The notes beneath the pieces were generated by a model. That model was not told where the DNA came from and searched no databases. It worked only from the letters and a program-made list of their open reading frames with translations. A program made the translations under genes and the position numbers. Below, piece by piece: positions 51,822 through 60,782 of a stretch of DNA of 64,000 bases. The stretch's first letter is position 1, and every line of letters starts with the position of its first letter. The DNA comes from Micavibrio sp. UBA2137 (GTDB lineage: Bacteria > Pseudomonadota > Alphaproteobacteria > Micavibrionales > Micavibrionaceae): contig DCXL01000004.1 of assembly GCA_002328415.1 (NCBI GenBank), positions 186,001-250,000 on the forward strand, written 5' to 3'.

Positions 51822-52775
51822 TTATAAGTTAAAAATTTTGAGAGGCTTTATCGTGACATTCTCAATTTCAACCAAACCAATGGGCGTGTGATTGAAAAGG
51901 GCGAGAGCAGTGAAGGGCTTTTGACTGTCATGTCCGGTCGTTTGATTAAGATCACTTAATCGCGCAACATCGGGTTTTGACAGAAAAGATAATCGCTGAC
52001 CTTGCTTTAGTCTGACTGCCTCCTGTTCTTTGAGAATAAGCGCCGGGATGTCGTCTAGCACGAATTCAACAGGTTGCAATACCTCTTCTTGGGGCGTGTT
52101 ATCGCCTATTTTTTCAAGGCTGTCCAGTGAAATCGCATCAGAAAGTTTGAAACTGCCAACTTTGGCGCGCTCCAGATGCAAAACATAGCCAAAACATCCT
52201 AATTTCGCGCCAATATCACGTGCAAGTGAACGAATATAAGTCCCTTTGCCGCAGTCACACTTAAATGTTGTTTGACGTGCTTTTTCATCATGCTTTTCAA
52301 TGGAAAGATTGTGAATTGTCACTGTTCTGCTTTTAAGCGTCACATCCTGACCATCACGTGCCATGTCATAGGCGCGCTTCCCATCTATTTTCAGGGCAGA
52401 GAATTGCGGCGGCAACTGTTCGATATCCCCTGTGTATTTAGGAAGAAGTGCTATGATTGCTTCCAGAGCAGGGGATGCATCAGATGTTGCAATGACTTCG
52501 CCTTCTTTGTCATCGGTTGTGCGGCTTTCGCCCCATTGTGCGGTAAAAATATAAGTTTTGGAGGCGTCTTGTGTATATTGAATAGTCTTAGTGGCCTCGC
52601 CTAGGGCGATCGGAAGCACGCCAGAGGCTTCGGGGTCAAGTGTGCCTGCATGTCCCGCTTTTTGTGCCTGAAACATATATCGCACCTTACCGACGGCTTG
52701 TGTGGAGGTCATGCCAAGGGGTTTATTGAAATTGACCCAACCGTGAACTGGATTGCCTTTTTTGCGCTTACCCAT
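51822..52775 (-). CDS. truB: tRNA pseudouridine(55) synthase TruB
   Basis: TruB makes psi55 in the T-loop of tRNAs. The 317-residue protein has the motif GWVNFNKPLGMTSTQAV and the catalytic Asp47 in GHAGTLDPEASGVLPIALGEATK, and a C-terminal PUA-like region (LKQGQRL). It lies between rbfA and rpsO, its usual place. Confidence 0.96.
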   Translation of the reverse strand: MGKRKKGNPVHGWVNFNKPLGMTSTQAVGKVRYMFQAQKAGHAGTLDPEASGVLPIALGEATKTIQYTQDASKTYIFTAQWGESRTTDDKEGEVIATSDASPALEAIIALLPKYTGDIEQLPPQFSALKIDGKRAYDMARDGQDVTLKSRTVTIHNLSIEKHDEKARQTTFKCDCGKGTYIRSLARDIGAKLGCFGYVLHLERAKVGSFKLSDAISLDSLEKIGDNTPQEEVLQPVEFVLDDIPALILKEQEAVRLKQGQRLSFLSKPDVARLSDLNQTTGHDSQKPFTALALFNHTPIGLVEIENVTIKPLKIFNL

Positions 52776-52783
52776 AAGGCGAA

Positions 52784-53158
52784 TTACTCGTCCTCAGAAG
52801 AGGCCTTGGGAAGATTGTGAAAGATGTTTTCCATCTTCCGAACATGGTCTTGTGTGTTGTCCTGCTTAAAGCGTAATTTTGGTGTAAACTTCATGCGCAC
52901 CTGTTGTCCAATATCCTTTTGGAAAACGTGACTTTCCTCATTTAGCTGCGCAATGACATCATCCATATTTTCATTTAGTAGCGAACTAACAAAGGCGGTT
53001 GCGTTTTTGAGGTCAGGGCTACAGCGCACCTCTGTAATAGAAAGCGTAGGGGCGGCGCGTAACAGTTCCTTTGTATGAAAGTGTCCACGGCGTAGTGTTT
53101 CAGACATAACATGCCTGACTTGCTCGGAGACGCGTAATTGTCGTTGTGATTGTTCCAT
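52784..53158 (-). CDS. rbfA: 30S ribosome-binding factor RbfA
   Basis: RbfA is a KH-like cold-shock and 30S maturation factor. The 124-residue product has the family pattern RVSEQVRHVMSETLRRG, ITEVRCSPDLKNATAFVS and LRMKFTPKLRF-like segment (VRMKFTPKLRFKQD). It sits between infB and truB with 8- and 25-base gaps. Confidence 0.93.
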   Translation of the reverse strand: MEQSQRQLRVSEQVRHVMSETLRRGHFHTKELLRAAPTLSITEVRCSPDLKNATAFVSSLLNENMDDVIAQLNEESHVFQKDIGQQVRMKFTPKLRFKQDNTQDHVRKMENIFHNLPKASSEDE

Positions 53159-53183
53159 GATGATTTAAAAACCTCTCGACATT

Positions 53184-55676
53184 TTAATCGAGCGTTCTTG
53201 CCTCTTCTTTCACTTCAAAGCATTCAATGATGTCGCCTTCTTTGATGTCATCGTAAGATTCAAAGGCCATACCACATTCCATACCTTCGCGGACTTCTTT
53301 GACTTCATCCTTAAAGCGCTTCAATGTCTTGAGCCTTCCTTCGTGAATGACAACATCATCACGTAACAAGCGCACATGTGAACCACGTTTGACCTCACCA
53401 GCAGTGACCATACACCCAGCGACCTTACCAACCTTGGATACGTTGAAGACTTCACGGATTTCAGCCTGACCAAGATATTCTTCACGTTCAAGCGGTGAAA
53501 GCATACCAGCAAGGATGGATTTAACATCGTCAATGACGTTGTAGATGATGTTGTAATAACGAATATCAACGCCATCGCGTTTGGCCAAATCGCGTGCCTG
53601 TGCATTTGCACGGACATTAAATCCAACAATCAATGCGCCAGACGCGTTAGCAAGCGTCACATCAGATTCCGTGATACCACCAACACCTGTGTGAAGCGCC
53701 TGAACCGCAATGTCTGGGTTTTCCTCTTCGATTTTCTTCAAGGAACTTAAAAGTGCTTCAACAGAGCCATGTACATCACCTTTGATAACAATAGGCATGG
53801 TTGTTCTGGAGCCTTCTTCTTTTGCTTGAGCCATGAGCAATTCAAGTGAGCTTCCTGCACCAGCAAGAGCAGATTTCTTCTCAAGTTTTTTACGGTTACG
53901 ATAATCAACAACTTCACGCGCCTTGGCTTCATTATCAACAACCACAAATGAATCACCAGCCTCTGGCGTACCATTCAAACCTAAAACCTCGACGGGTTGA
54001 CCAGGGATCGCCTCTTTAATCTGTTTGCCCTTATCGTTAATAAGTGCCCGCACGCGTCCCCATTCAGACCCAGCAACAAAAATATCGCCCTTGTTAAGCG
54101 TTCCTTTTGTAATGAGGACGGTTGCAACAGAGCCACGACCTTGTTCAAGTTTGGCCTCAACAACATTACCTTGCGCTTGTCTGTTTGGATTGGCTTTGAT
54201 ATCAAGCAATTCAGCCTGTAGAAGAATTATCTCTTCTAGCTTGTCCAGATTTGTACGCTGTTTGGCAGAAACCTCAACGCAAAGGACTTCGCCACCCATT
54301 TCTTCAATCACAACTTCGTGCTGAAGCAGATCTTGTTTGACCTTCATCGGATTGGCATCAGGTAAATCAATTTTGTTAATTGCTACGATAAGGGGCACTT
54401 TTGCCGCCTTGGCGTGATTAATAGCTTCAATTGTTTGAGGCATGATGGAGTCATTGGCCGCAACAACAATAACAACAATGTCTGTCACATTGGCACCACG
54501 TGCTCGCATTTCAGTAAATGCCGCGTGGCCTGGTGTATCAAGGAATGTAATTTTCTGACCAGTTGATGACTTAATCTGGTACGCACCGATATGTTGTGTA
54601 ATACCACCGGCTTCACCAGCAACAACATCTGTTGATCGAAACGCATCAAGTAGGGATGTTTTACCATGGTCAACGTGACCCATGATTGTCACAACAGGAG
54701 GACGTGCAACCATATCCTCGTCACGATCCTCATCTTCACCACCAAGACCAATTTCAACATCCGCCTCTGTTACACGTTTAATCTTGTGACCAAACTCATC
54801 AATAATCAGTTCAGCGGTATCAGCATCAATCATTTGATTGATGGTCGCCATTGTGCCCATATTCATAAGTGCTTTGATGACATCACCTGATTTTTCTGTC
54901 ATACGGTTGGCAAGTTCTTGCACTGTAATCATCTCAGGAACAACAACCTCACGTGCAACCTTAGCGGCTGGCTCTTTAGGGCCCTGTGCGGCCTTTGCCT
55001 TGGCACGCGCACGTTTGAGCGCAGCTAAAGATTGGCTGCGGTTACGCTCATAATCATTGTTGAGCACTTGTGTCACAGTTAGTTTTCCAGAATTTCGTCT
55101 ATCACCCGTTGAACGTGCACGTGTTGGTGCTTTTTTCATGCGGTCACGATAGGACTCGCTATCTTCTTCTTGACGACCACTTGTATCGTTTTTGAATTTA
55201 TCTGCTTGCTCGGCGCGTTTCTTCTGCTCTTGTTCTGCACGCGCAGCCTCTTGCGCTTCAATACGTTGCAGTTCCTCAAGTTCTTTTTTGCGCAAATCTT
55301 CTTTCGTTTGCACTGAACCGCCTGCAGGGACCGAAGGCTTAGGTTTCTTGGCTTCTTCAACTGAGCGCGACTTTTCGTCTTCAATAGCCTTCTGAAGCGC
55401 CTTAATGCGCGCATCGCGCTCATCAGCTGTTAAGCCATCCGAACCAGTTTTGTTCGTCATGTCATTTTTAGGTGCAGGAGCAGGGGCAGGTGCTGTCTTG
55501 CGACGCGAGCGACGAATTTCAACAGCAACACCATTTCCGCCTAGGCTTTGTTTAGCCTTCGCTGACGCGGCAGAGCCAAGACTAAGTGTGCCACCGCCAA
55601 GACTTAATGTCTTTTTCTCTTCTGGCTTGTCATCTTCGTCTTTTTCTGTCTCTTTTGATGCTGTTTTATCGCTCAT
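53184..55676 (-). CDS. infB: Translation initiation factor IF-2
   Basis: IF-2 is the GTPase that brings initiator tRNA to the 30S subunit. The 830-residue protein has a basic, Ala/Glu-rich N-terminal extension with the IF2-N motif (VTVQELANRM-type, IMITVQELANRMTEKSGDVIK), then the G domain with GHVDHGKT at 333-340, DTPGHAAFT and NKIDLPDA, and the C-terminal domains II-IV. The N-terminal extension shows the alphaproteobacterial Lys/Glu repeats. It follows a 75-codon unknown gene. Confidence 0.97.
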   Translation of the reverse strand: MSDKTASKETEKDEDDKPEEKKTLSLGGGTLSLGSAASAKAKQSLGGNGVAVEIRRSRRKTAPAPAPAPKNDMTNKTGSDGLTADERDARIKALQKAIEDEKSRSVEEAKKPKPSVPAGGSVQTKEDLRKKELEELQRIEAQEAARAEQEQKKRAEQADKFKNDTSGRQEEDSESYRDRMKKAPTRARSTGDRRNSGKLTVTQVLNNDYERNRSQSLAALKRARAKAKAAQGPKEPAAKVAREVVVPEMITVQELANRMTEKSGDVIKALMNMGTMATINQMIDADTAELIIDEFGHKIKRVTEADVEIGLGGEDEDRDEDMVARPPVVTIMGHVDHGKTSLLDAFRSTDVVAGEAGGITQHIGAYQIKSSTGQKITFLDTPGHAAFTEMRARGANVTDIVVIVVAANDSIMPQTIEAINHAKAAKVPLIVAINKIDLPDANPMKVKQDLLQHEVVIEEMGGEVLCVEVSAKQRTNLDKLEEIILLQAELLDIKANPNRQAQGNVVEAKLEQGRGSVATVLITKGTLNKGDIFVAGSEWGRVRALINDKGKQIKEAIPGQPVEVLGLNGTPEAGDSFVVVDNEAKAREVVDYRNRKKLEKKSALAGAGSSLELLMAQAKEEGSRTTMPIVIKGDVHGSVEALLSSLKKIEEENPDIAVQALHTGVGGITESDVTLANASGALIVGFNVRANAQARDLAKRDGVDIRYYNIIYNVIDDVKSILAGMLSPLEREEYLGQAEIREVFNVSKVGKVAGCMVTAGEVKRGSHVRLLRDDVVIHEGRLKTLKRFKDEVKEVREGMECGMAFESYDDIKEGDIIECFEVKEEARTLD

Positions 55677-55690
55677 TACTTATCTTTCTC

Positions 55691-55918
55691 TTACTGTTTC
55701 GCGCACAGAGTGCAATAGTTTAAAGGTGCTGGCAAGTAAAACCCCGCTAATAATGGTCTTTGACCTGCGGTGCCTTCTCTTGAAATTAATAGTTTTTGAA
55801 AAATGTCGTCTTTATCAGAAGGGTGAAAAGAGACAGATATGACGCTTCCAAGGTCAACGACCTTAGAAAACAAGTTCCTCGCGGAATGTCTTACAGCTTT
55901 GTATGCTGTAAACGTCAT
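55691..55918 (-). CDS. Small 75-residue protein between nusA and infB
   Basis: A 75-residue frame beginning MTFTAYKAVRHSARNLF and ending NYCTLCAKQ. Its start has an excellent ribosome site, AAGGAG six bases before ATG. It lies in the slot usually taken by the YlxR (DUF448) gene, but I see neither the YlxR GRGA-type motif nor its conserved arginine pattern. The C-terminal C-x-x-C could bind metal (inference). Upstream codons (ATG 5 codons earlier) are unsupported. It could be a diverged YlxR or an unrelated gene. Confidence 0.6.
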   Translation of the reverse strand: MTFTAYKAVRHSARNLFSKVVDLGSVISVSFHPSDKDDIFQKLLISREGTAGQRPLLAGFYLPAPLNYCTLCAKQ

Positions 55919-55951
55919 AAACGTCTCCTTCAATGTGTCCGAACGTCAGCA

Positions 55952-57535
55952 TTACGCTTCAGTTTTTTCGTCGGACGATTTAGTTTCATCTGTTTCAGAT
56001 GTATCTGCGTCTGCTTCAGCTTGCGCAGCTTCTTCAGCTGCTTTTGCATCTTCTTCGGCAAACCATGATTCACGTGCCTTCATGATGAGTGCATTTGCAT
56101 CAGGAAGTGTGATCTTGTCTTCACCAAGGATTTCAAGCAATTCATCACCTGCAAGGTCAGCCAAATCATCTTTTGATTTAACGTCAGCTTTGGCGAGGAG
56201 CAGGGCGGTCTCATAGCTAACACCATCCATCTCGACCAAGTCATCCTTGATACCAAGTTTTTTCTGCTGTGCCTTAAACTCTTCTTCTTTTGCTTTAAGG
56301 AAGTTTGTTGCACGATTTTGAAGTTCGGTTGCAATTTCTTCTGTGAAGCCTTCAATTTGTGCAAGCTCGGCAAGCGGTGATTCACTGACTTCCTCGATTG
56401 TTGCAAATCCTTCGGCAACAAGAAGTTGTGCAATCACTTCATCAACATCCAGACCTTCCATAAATGTAGAAGAACGTGTGTTAAATTCTTTCTGACGACG
56501 ATCAGACTCTTCTTCTTCAGTCAGTATATCGATATCCCATCCAAGAAGCATGGAAGCCAATCGAACATTTTGACCACGGCGACCAATGGCCAAGCTCAAT
56601 TGATCATCAGGCACAGCAACGTCAATGCGTTTTGCATCCTCGTCAACGACTACACGTGACACAACAGCAGGCGCAAGTGCCTTAATAGCCAATGTAACTA
56701 AGTCATCTGTGTAAGGAATAATATCGATTTTCTCGCCTTGAAGCTCACCAACAACGGCCTGAACACGGCTACCGCGCATACCAACACATGCACCAACCGG
56801 GTCAATACCACTGTCACGTGATGTGACAGTAATTTTAGCACGCGATCCTGGGTCACGGGCAACCGAACGGATTTCAATGACGCCTTCATAAATTTCAGGC
56901 ACTTCTTGCTCAAAAAGGCTTGCCAAGAATTGTGGGTGTGAGCGTGAAATAAAGATTTGCGGACCACGAACCTCACGACGGACATCATAGATGTAACCCT
57001 TAACGCGTTCACCCATTTTAAGGTTTTCGCGAGGAATCCCCTCATCACGACGAAGATACGCTTCTGCACGACCAAGATCGATTGTCACATTGCCAAAATC
57101 GACGCGTTTGACAATACCTGTAACGACCTCACCAACACGGTCTTTGAATTCATTATATTGACGTTCACGCTCTGCATCACGGACTTTCTGCAAGATAACC
57201 TGTTTGGCTGTTTGTGCGGCAATACGACCATAGTCAAAAGCAGGCAATTCATCTTCGAGTGTATCACCAATTTCCGCATCAGGCTTTTCGCGTTTGGCTT
57301 GCTCAATCGTAATTTGAGCGGCCTCGTTTTCAATTTCCTCTGGATCGGTCACAGTTCTGACGCGTTTCAAAGCAAGCTGACCATTACCACGATCAATATG
57401 AGCGCGGATATCGTGGTCATGACCGTATTTTGAACGGCCAGCCTTTTGAATGGCTTCCTCGATTGCTTCGATAACAATCTCACGATCGATATTTTTTTCA
57501 CGTGCAACGCTGTCTGCGACTTGTAATAGTTCCAT
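55952..57535 (-). CDS. nusA: Transcription termination/antitermination protein NusA
   Basis: NusA binds RNA polymerase and nascent RNA and controls pausing, termination and antitermination. The 527-residue protein has the N-terminal polymerase-binding domain (VAREKNIDREIVIEAIEEA), an S1 domain (GEVVTGIVKRVDFGNVTIDLG), two KH domains (VGACVGMRGSRVQAV and AIGRRGQNVRLAS) and two acidic C-terminal repeats. It sits between rimP and infB. The C terminus is very acidic. Confidence 0.96.
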   Translation of the reverse strand: MELLQVADSVAREKNIDREIVIEAIEEAIQKAGRSKYGHDHDIRAHIDRGNGQLALKRVRTVTDPEEIENEAAQITIEQAKREKPDAEIGDTLEDELPAFDYGRIAAQTAKQVILQKVRDAERERQYNEFKDRVGEVVTGIVKRVDFGNVTIDLGRAEAYLRRDEGIPRENLKMGERVKGYIYDVRREVRGPQIFISRSHPQFLASLFEQEVPEIYEGVIEIRSVARDPGSRAKITVTSRDSGIDPVGACVGMRGSRVQAVVGELQGEKIDIIPYTDDLVTLAIKALAPAVVSRVVVDEDAKRIDVAVPDDQLSLAIGRRGQNVRLASMLLGWDIDILTEEEESDRRQKEFNTRSSTFMEGLDVDEVIAQLLVAEGFATIEEVSESPLAELAQIEGFTEEIATELQNRATNFLKAKEEEFKAQQKKLGIKDDLVEMDGVSYETALLLAKADVKSKDDLADLAGDELLEILGEDKITLPDANALIMKARESWFAEEDAKAAEEAAQAEADADTSETDETKSSDEKTEA

Positions 57536-57608
57536 GTGTTTCTTCCTTGTGGTCCTTTAATAAGTTCGTTGTAGTCTGTCTTTTTTTAAAATTCAATCCT
57601 TAAAGCGC

Positions 57609-58133
57609 TTACGCCTCGTTAGCGGCTAGTTTTTGCTCTTTTGCTTCTTTTGTCTTTTTGATCAGGTCATCTGTTAAAACCAATTTTGCCTTGGCCAGAT
57701 TATCAGGCTCAAAGTTCACATCGCTGTTATCTGCAAGAATTGTAACGGTATCACCATCAACGGATTTAATCTCACCTCTAAATTTCTTTTGCCCTGTTTC
57801 AATAGGCATGAGGAGTTCAATTTTTGCATCAAATCCGATAAAGCGTTCAAAGTCCTGCGCGGTAAACAATGGGCGGTCGATGCCTGGTGTGCTGACCTCT
57901 AATTGATAAGCCGAAGGAATAGGGTCTTCAACATCAAGTAGGGCAGAGACCTCGTGACTGATTTTTGTGCAATCATCGAGCGTCAAATTGCCATCCTGAT
58001 CCTCTGCCATAATCTGTAGGACTGGAGCACCACCTTGCTGCAGCATTGCAACAGCAACTAGACTGTAACCCATGTCCTCAACAGCGGGTGCAATGATGTC
58101 TCTAATTTTCAATTCTAACTGTGAGCGTGCCAT
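57609..58133 (-). CDS. rimP: Ribosome maturation factor RimP
   Basis: RimP is needed for 30S maturation. The 174-residue protein has LELKIRDIIAPAVEDMGY, LTLDDCTKISHEVSALLD, YQLEVSTPGIDRPLF and KKFRGEIKSVDGDTVTI. I chose the ATG at 58131-58133 because the family starts here and because the open frame upstream runs into the trmB terminator. It is the first gene of rimP-nusA-infB-rbfA-truB-rpsO, with its own promoter region. Confidence 0.92.
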   Translation of the reverse strand: MARSQLELKIRDIIAPAVEDMGYSLVAVAMLQQGGAPVLQIMAEDQDGNLTLDDCTKISHEVSALLDVEDPIPSAYQLEVSTPGIDRPLFTAQDFERFIGFDAKIELLMPIETGQKKFRGEIKSVDGDTVTILADNSDVNFEPDNLAKAKLVLTDDLIKKTKEAKEQKLAANEA

Positions 58134-58144
58134 AAAACTCGTTC

Positions 58145-58172
58145 TATATATTTTTACCTTTGGCTCAGGTAA
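58145..58172 (-). promoter_or_regulatory. Putative rimP operon promoter with 6-7-6 inverted repeat
   Basis: On the minus strand TTACCT (58167-58172) and TATATA (58145-58150) are spaced by 16 bases. TTACCT (forward 58154-58159) and AGGTAA (58167-58172) also form an inverted repeat with a 7-base spacer lying between the boxes. A sequence guess only; no experimental support. Confidence 0.3.
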
Positions 58173-58206
58173 CAAAAAAGGCGGGTCCTTTTTCAGGCCC
58201 ACCCTT
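58173..58206 (-). terminator. Rho-independent terminator after trmB
   Basis: On the minus strand the arms AAGGGTGGGCC and GGACCCGCCTT form a bulged GC-rich stem followed by TTTTTTG. It separates the trmB-metK side from the rimP operon and shows that the open frame before 58133 is not coding. Confidence 0.75.
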
Positions 58207-58256
58207 GAAACAAGAGCAATAATGTAAGTGGAAAATAGGTCAAGATTTCCTAGAAA

Positions 58257-58967
58257 TCAAGCCTTTTTTCGAAAGATAAGGTAAGTTTGTTTGCGTCCCG
58301 CTTCTTTACCTTTTTGCTCATAACGTGTTGTCACCCAACCCTCAGGTTTTTTTTGCCAGTCTACCTTGGAATTAGCCTCACATTCAAAGGCAGGGTGATT
58401 AGTGGCTTGTGTTGCCATCCATTCAGCCAAATCATCAACATCTGTAGTCATGATAAGCTGTCCGTTATCTTTCAATATGCGTGCAAATTCATCCAGGTTC
58501 TTCTGGGAAATCATACGGCGCTTGTGATGGCGTACCTTTGGCCAAGGGTCGGGGTTGAGGACATAAATGCAATCAAGGGAGCTATCGATCAAAGATTTAG
58601 CAACATCCATCGCATCGTCCATCCAAACCTTTAATGGGTATTGGCCATCCTCGCATGAGGTGTCGTCAATATGCTTCATGAGCGCGGACATCCCGTTCAC
58701 ATAAGGCTCAGCCGCAAAAAAAGCTTCGGACGGGTGGCGCTGTATCATTTCAAAAAGAAAATCACCATTACCAAAACCAACTTCAAAGCTTAATTTTGTT
58801 GCATCGGGAAAGAAGGTGCGCGGATCGAGTGTGCCATCACACGTAAGTTCCGTTGGGGTGAGGGCGTAGCGCTCAAATTGGTTACCCATTGCACGTTGGC
58901 GTGCCGCGTTAAGGGGGCGCCCATGTTTACGGCCATGCACCTTCTTTAATTTATTGGCAAGGGTCAT
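58257..58967 (-). CDS. trmB: tRNA (guanine-N7)-methyltransferase TrmB
   Basis: TrmB uses S-adenosylmethionine to methylate G46 of many tRNAs. The 236-residue protein has the SAM-binding LSFEVGFGNGDFLFEM and the family motif YVLNPDPWPKVRHHKRR, which is longer than the DPWPKxRHxKRR core in name only. It follows metK, which makes the SAM cofactor, by 9 bases on the same strand. Confidence 0.95.
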   Translation of the reverse strand: MTLANKLKKVHGRKHGRPLNAARQRAMGNQFERYALTPTELTCDGTLDPRTFFPDATKLSFEVGFGNGDFLFEMIQRHPSEAFFAAEPYVNGMSALMKHIDDTSCEDGQYPLKVWMDDAMDVAKSLIDSSLDCIYVLNPDPWPKVRHHKRRMISQKNLDEFARILKDNGQLIMTTDVDDLAEWMATQATNHPAFECEANSKVDWQKKPEGWVTTRYEQKGKEAGRKQTYLIFRKKA

Positions 58968-58976
58968 AGGGAAGCA

Positions 58977-60140
58977 TTACCCAATAATATTTTGAAGCTT
59001 TTCAACTAAATCTAGTTTTTCCCAAGAGAAATGACCTTCATTAGTTGGTGTACGACCAAAATGTCCATAAGAGGATGTTGGTGTATAGATAGGTTTGTTC
59101 AGTTTTAACATCGTGCGAATGCCACGCGGGCTTAAATCAACAAGTTGATTAACAGCCTTCTCAAGTTCCTCTTGTGGAACATTTCCAGTACGGTGTGTGT
59201 TCACATAAATTGAGATAGGTTGTGAAACACCAATCGCGTAGGAAAGCTGAATTGTACATTTTTCGGCATAGCCCGCGGCGACGATGTTCTTGGCTACATA
59301 ACGAGAAGCGTAGGCGGCGGAACGGTCAACCTTGGTTGGATCTTTCCCAGAAAATGCGCCGCCACCATGAAGGGCTGCACCGCCATAGGTGTCAACGATG
59401 ATTTTACGTCCCGTTAGCCCAGCGTCCCCTACAGGGCCGCCAATAACAAAGCGACCTGTTGGATTGATAAAGAGGCGATCCTCATCACACATCCACCCCT
59501 CAGGTAATGCGCGCTCAATATAAGGGCGAACAAGTTCCTTTACTTCATCCTGACTTAAGCCATCAGCATGCTGTGTAGATAGAACAATAGAGCCAGCCTT
59601 CACAGGTTTCCCATCAACATATTTCAAGGTAACTTGTGATTTTGCGTCAGGACCTAAACCTTTCACTTCACCACTTTTACGGGCATCAGCAAGGTCTTTC
59701 AGGATGCGGTGTGAATAATGAATAGGGGCAGGCATAAGCACATCCGTTTGTGTACAGGCATGGCCAAACATAATACCTTGGTCGCCAGCGCCTTCATCCT
59801 TGTCATCGCCATCATCAACACCCATGGCAATATCAGATGATTGGCTATGCACACGGATATCAAATTTACATGTACGCCAGCTAAAGCCCTTTTGGTCGTA
59901 ACCAATTTTCTTGATAGCCTGACGCGCTGCTTTTTCGATATCGTCATGCGTAATATCATCCGGACCACGTGTTTCGCCAATGATGCAAACAAAATCTGTT
60001 GTCACAGCCGTTTCAACAGCCACGCGTGATTGTGGGTCTTTAGAAAGATAAAGGTCGAGAACGGAATCGGAAATGCGATCGCAAATTTTGTCTGGGTGGC
60101 CCTCGGAAACGGATTCGCTTGTAAAATAATAGCTGCTCAT
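58977..60140 (-). CDS. metK: S-adenosylmethionine synthetase
   Basis: MetK makes S-adenosylmethionine from ATP and methionine. The 387-residue protein starts YYFTSESVSEGHPDKICDRISDSVLD and has GDQGIMFGHACTQT, GGAALHGGGAFSGKDPTKVDRS and the C-terminal loops, all diagnostic. Residues 40-60 (VETAVTTDFV) lack the usual GE-rich insertion length variation and look normal. A structured leader lies upstream but no recognised SAM riboswitch. trmB follows after 9 bases. Confidence 0.97.
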   Translation of the reverse strand: MSSYYFTSESVSEGHPDKICDRISDSVLDLYLSKDPQSRVAVETAVTTDFVCIIGETRGPDDITHDDIEKAARQAIKKIGYDQKGFSWRTCKFDIRVHSQSSDIAMGVDDGDDKDEGAGDQGIMFGHACTQTDVLMPAPIHYSHRILKDLADARKSGEVKGLGPDAKSQVTLKYVDGKPVKAGSIVLSTQHADGLSQDEVKELVRPYIERALPEGWMCDEDRLFINPTGRFVIGGPVGDAGLTGRKIIVDTYGGAALHGGGAFSGKDPTKVDRSAAYASRYVAKNIVAAGYAEKCTIQLSYAIGVSQPISIYVNTHRTGNVPQEELEKAVNQLVDLSPRGIRTMLKLNKPIYTPTSSYGHFGRTPTNEGHFSWEKLDLVEKLQNIIG

Positions 60141-60189
60141 GATGATAAAGAACTGTCCTGTAGTTAGAAAATAAATGTACGAATTTACA

Positions 60190-60219
60190 CAGTAAAAGCC
60201 AGATTAGAGGCTTGCACTG
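60190..60219 (-). promoter_or_regulatory. Hairpin in the metK leader
   Basis: The arms CAGT and ACTG with AAGCC and GGCTT form a nested stem with a symmetrical internal loop and an 8-base apical loop. It lies about 50 bases before metK. It may be a leader structure or a weak terminator of the XRE gene, as no T run follows. Confidence 0.35.
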
Positions 60220-60256
60220 AAATTGCAACCGAAAGTCTTTTTAAAAATTTGAAAAA

Positions 60257-60700
60257 TTAGGAGTCGGCAAATGTTTTCATTGTCTTAAGCAATGATTTAC
60301 GTGCTTTTTCATTTGAAATGGCAAAATAAGCGTCCAAAACCTTGCGTTCCTCGCGCATACGTACATCGGACACGAAAGCCTCTTGTTTATTATCGGAGAG
60401 ACCCTGATGGCTATCGTCATATTCCACAGGATTAAAATCGTTGAAAAAGTAATCAACACTTACATTTAGTAGGATACTAAACTGAAATAGGCGGGAAGCA
60501 CTCACACGGTTCTTTGCAATTTCATATTTTTGAATTTGCTGAAACGTAACACCAGTTGCTTCTGCTAATTTTTCCTGACTCATTCCGACTCGAATACGGC
60601 GTTCGCGCAATTTCTGCCCAACATGAATATCTATTGGATGCGGGCTGTCTGAGTTTGAAAAGATGACAGGGTCTAATTTTGTTATTCTATTTTGCTTCAT
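60257..60700 (-). CDS. XRE-family transcriptional regulator
   Basis: A 147-residue DNA-binding protein with a Cro/C1 helix-turn-helix at about residues 25-80 (GQKLRERRIRVGMSQEKLAEATGVTFQQIQKYE). The C-terminal half has no recognised domain. In alphaproteobacteria a gene of this type commonly lies between lnt and metK; its targets are unknown. A partial dyad (60737-60754) just upstream may be an autoregulatory site. Confidence 0.85.
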   Translation of the reverse strand: MKQNRITKLDPVIFSNSDSPHPIDIHVGQKLRERRIRVGMSQEKLAEATGVTFQQIQKYEIAKNRVSASRLFQFSILLNVSVDYFFNDFNPVEYDDSHQGLSDNKQEAFVSDVRMREERKVLDAYFAISNEKARKSLLKTMKTFADS

Positions 60701-60736
60701 GGCTTATATTAGAAAGTAATTAAGTAAGAATGTCTA

Positions 60737-60754
60737 TACATACTTATGCATGTA
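60737..60754. promoter_or_regulatory. Imperfect 18-bp dyad upstream of the XRE gene
   Basis: TACATACTTATGCATGTA has TACAT/ATGTA arms and partial symmetry within. It lies 37 bases before the XRE gene, where an autorepressor could bind. Confidence 0.3.
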
Positions 60755-60782
60755 ATCACATTATTTTCAAAATCAAATTATC

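Noticed and set aside
60141..60256. SAM riboswitch upstream of metK
   Set aside because: I could not find the conserved stems or loops of SAM-I, SAM-II or SAM/SAH elements in the leader.
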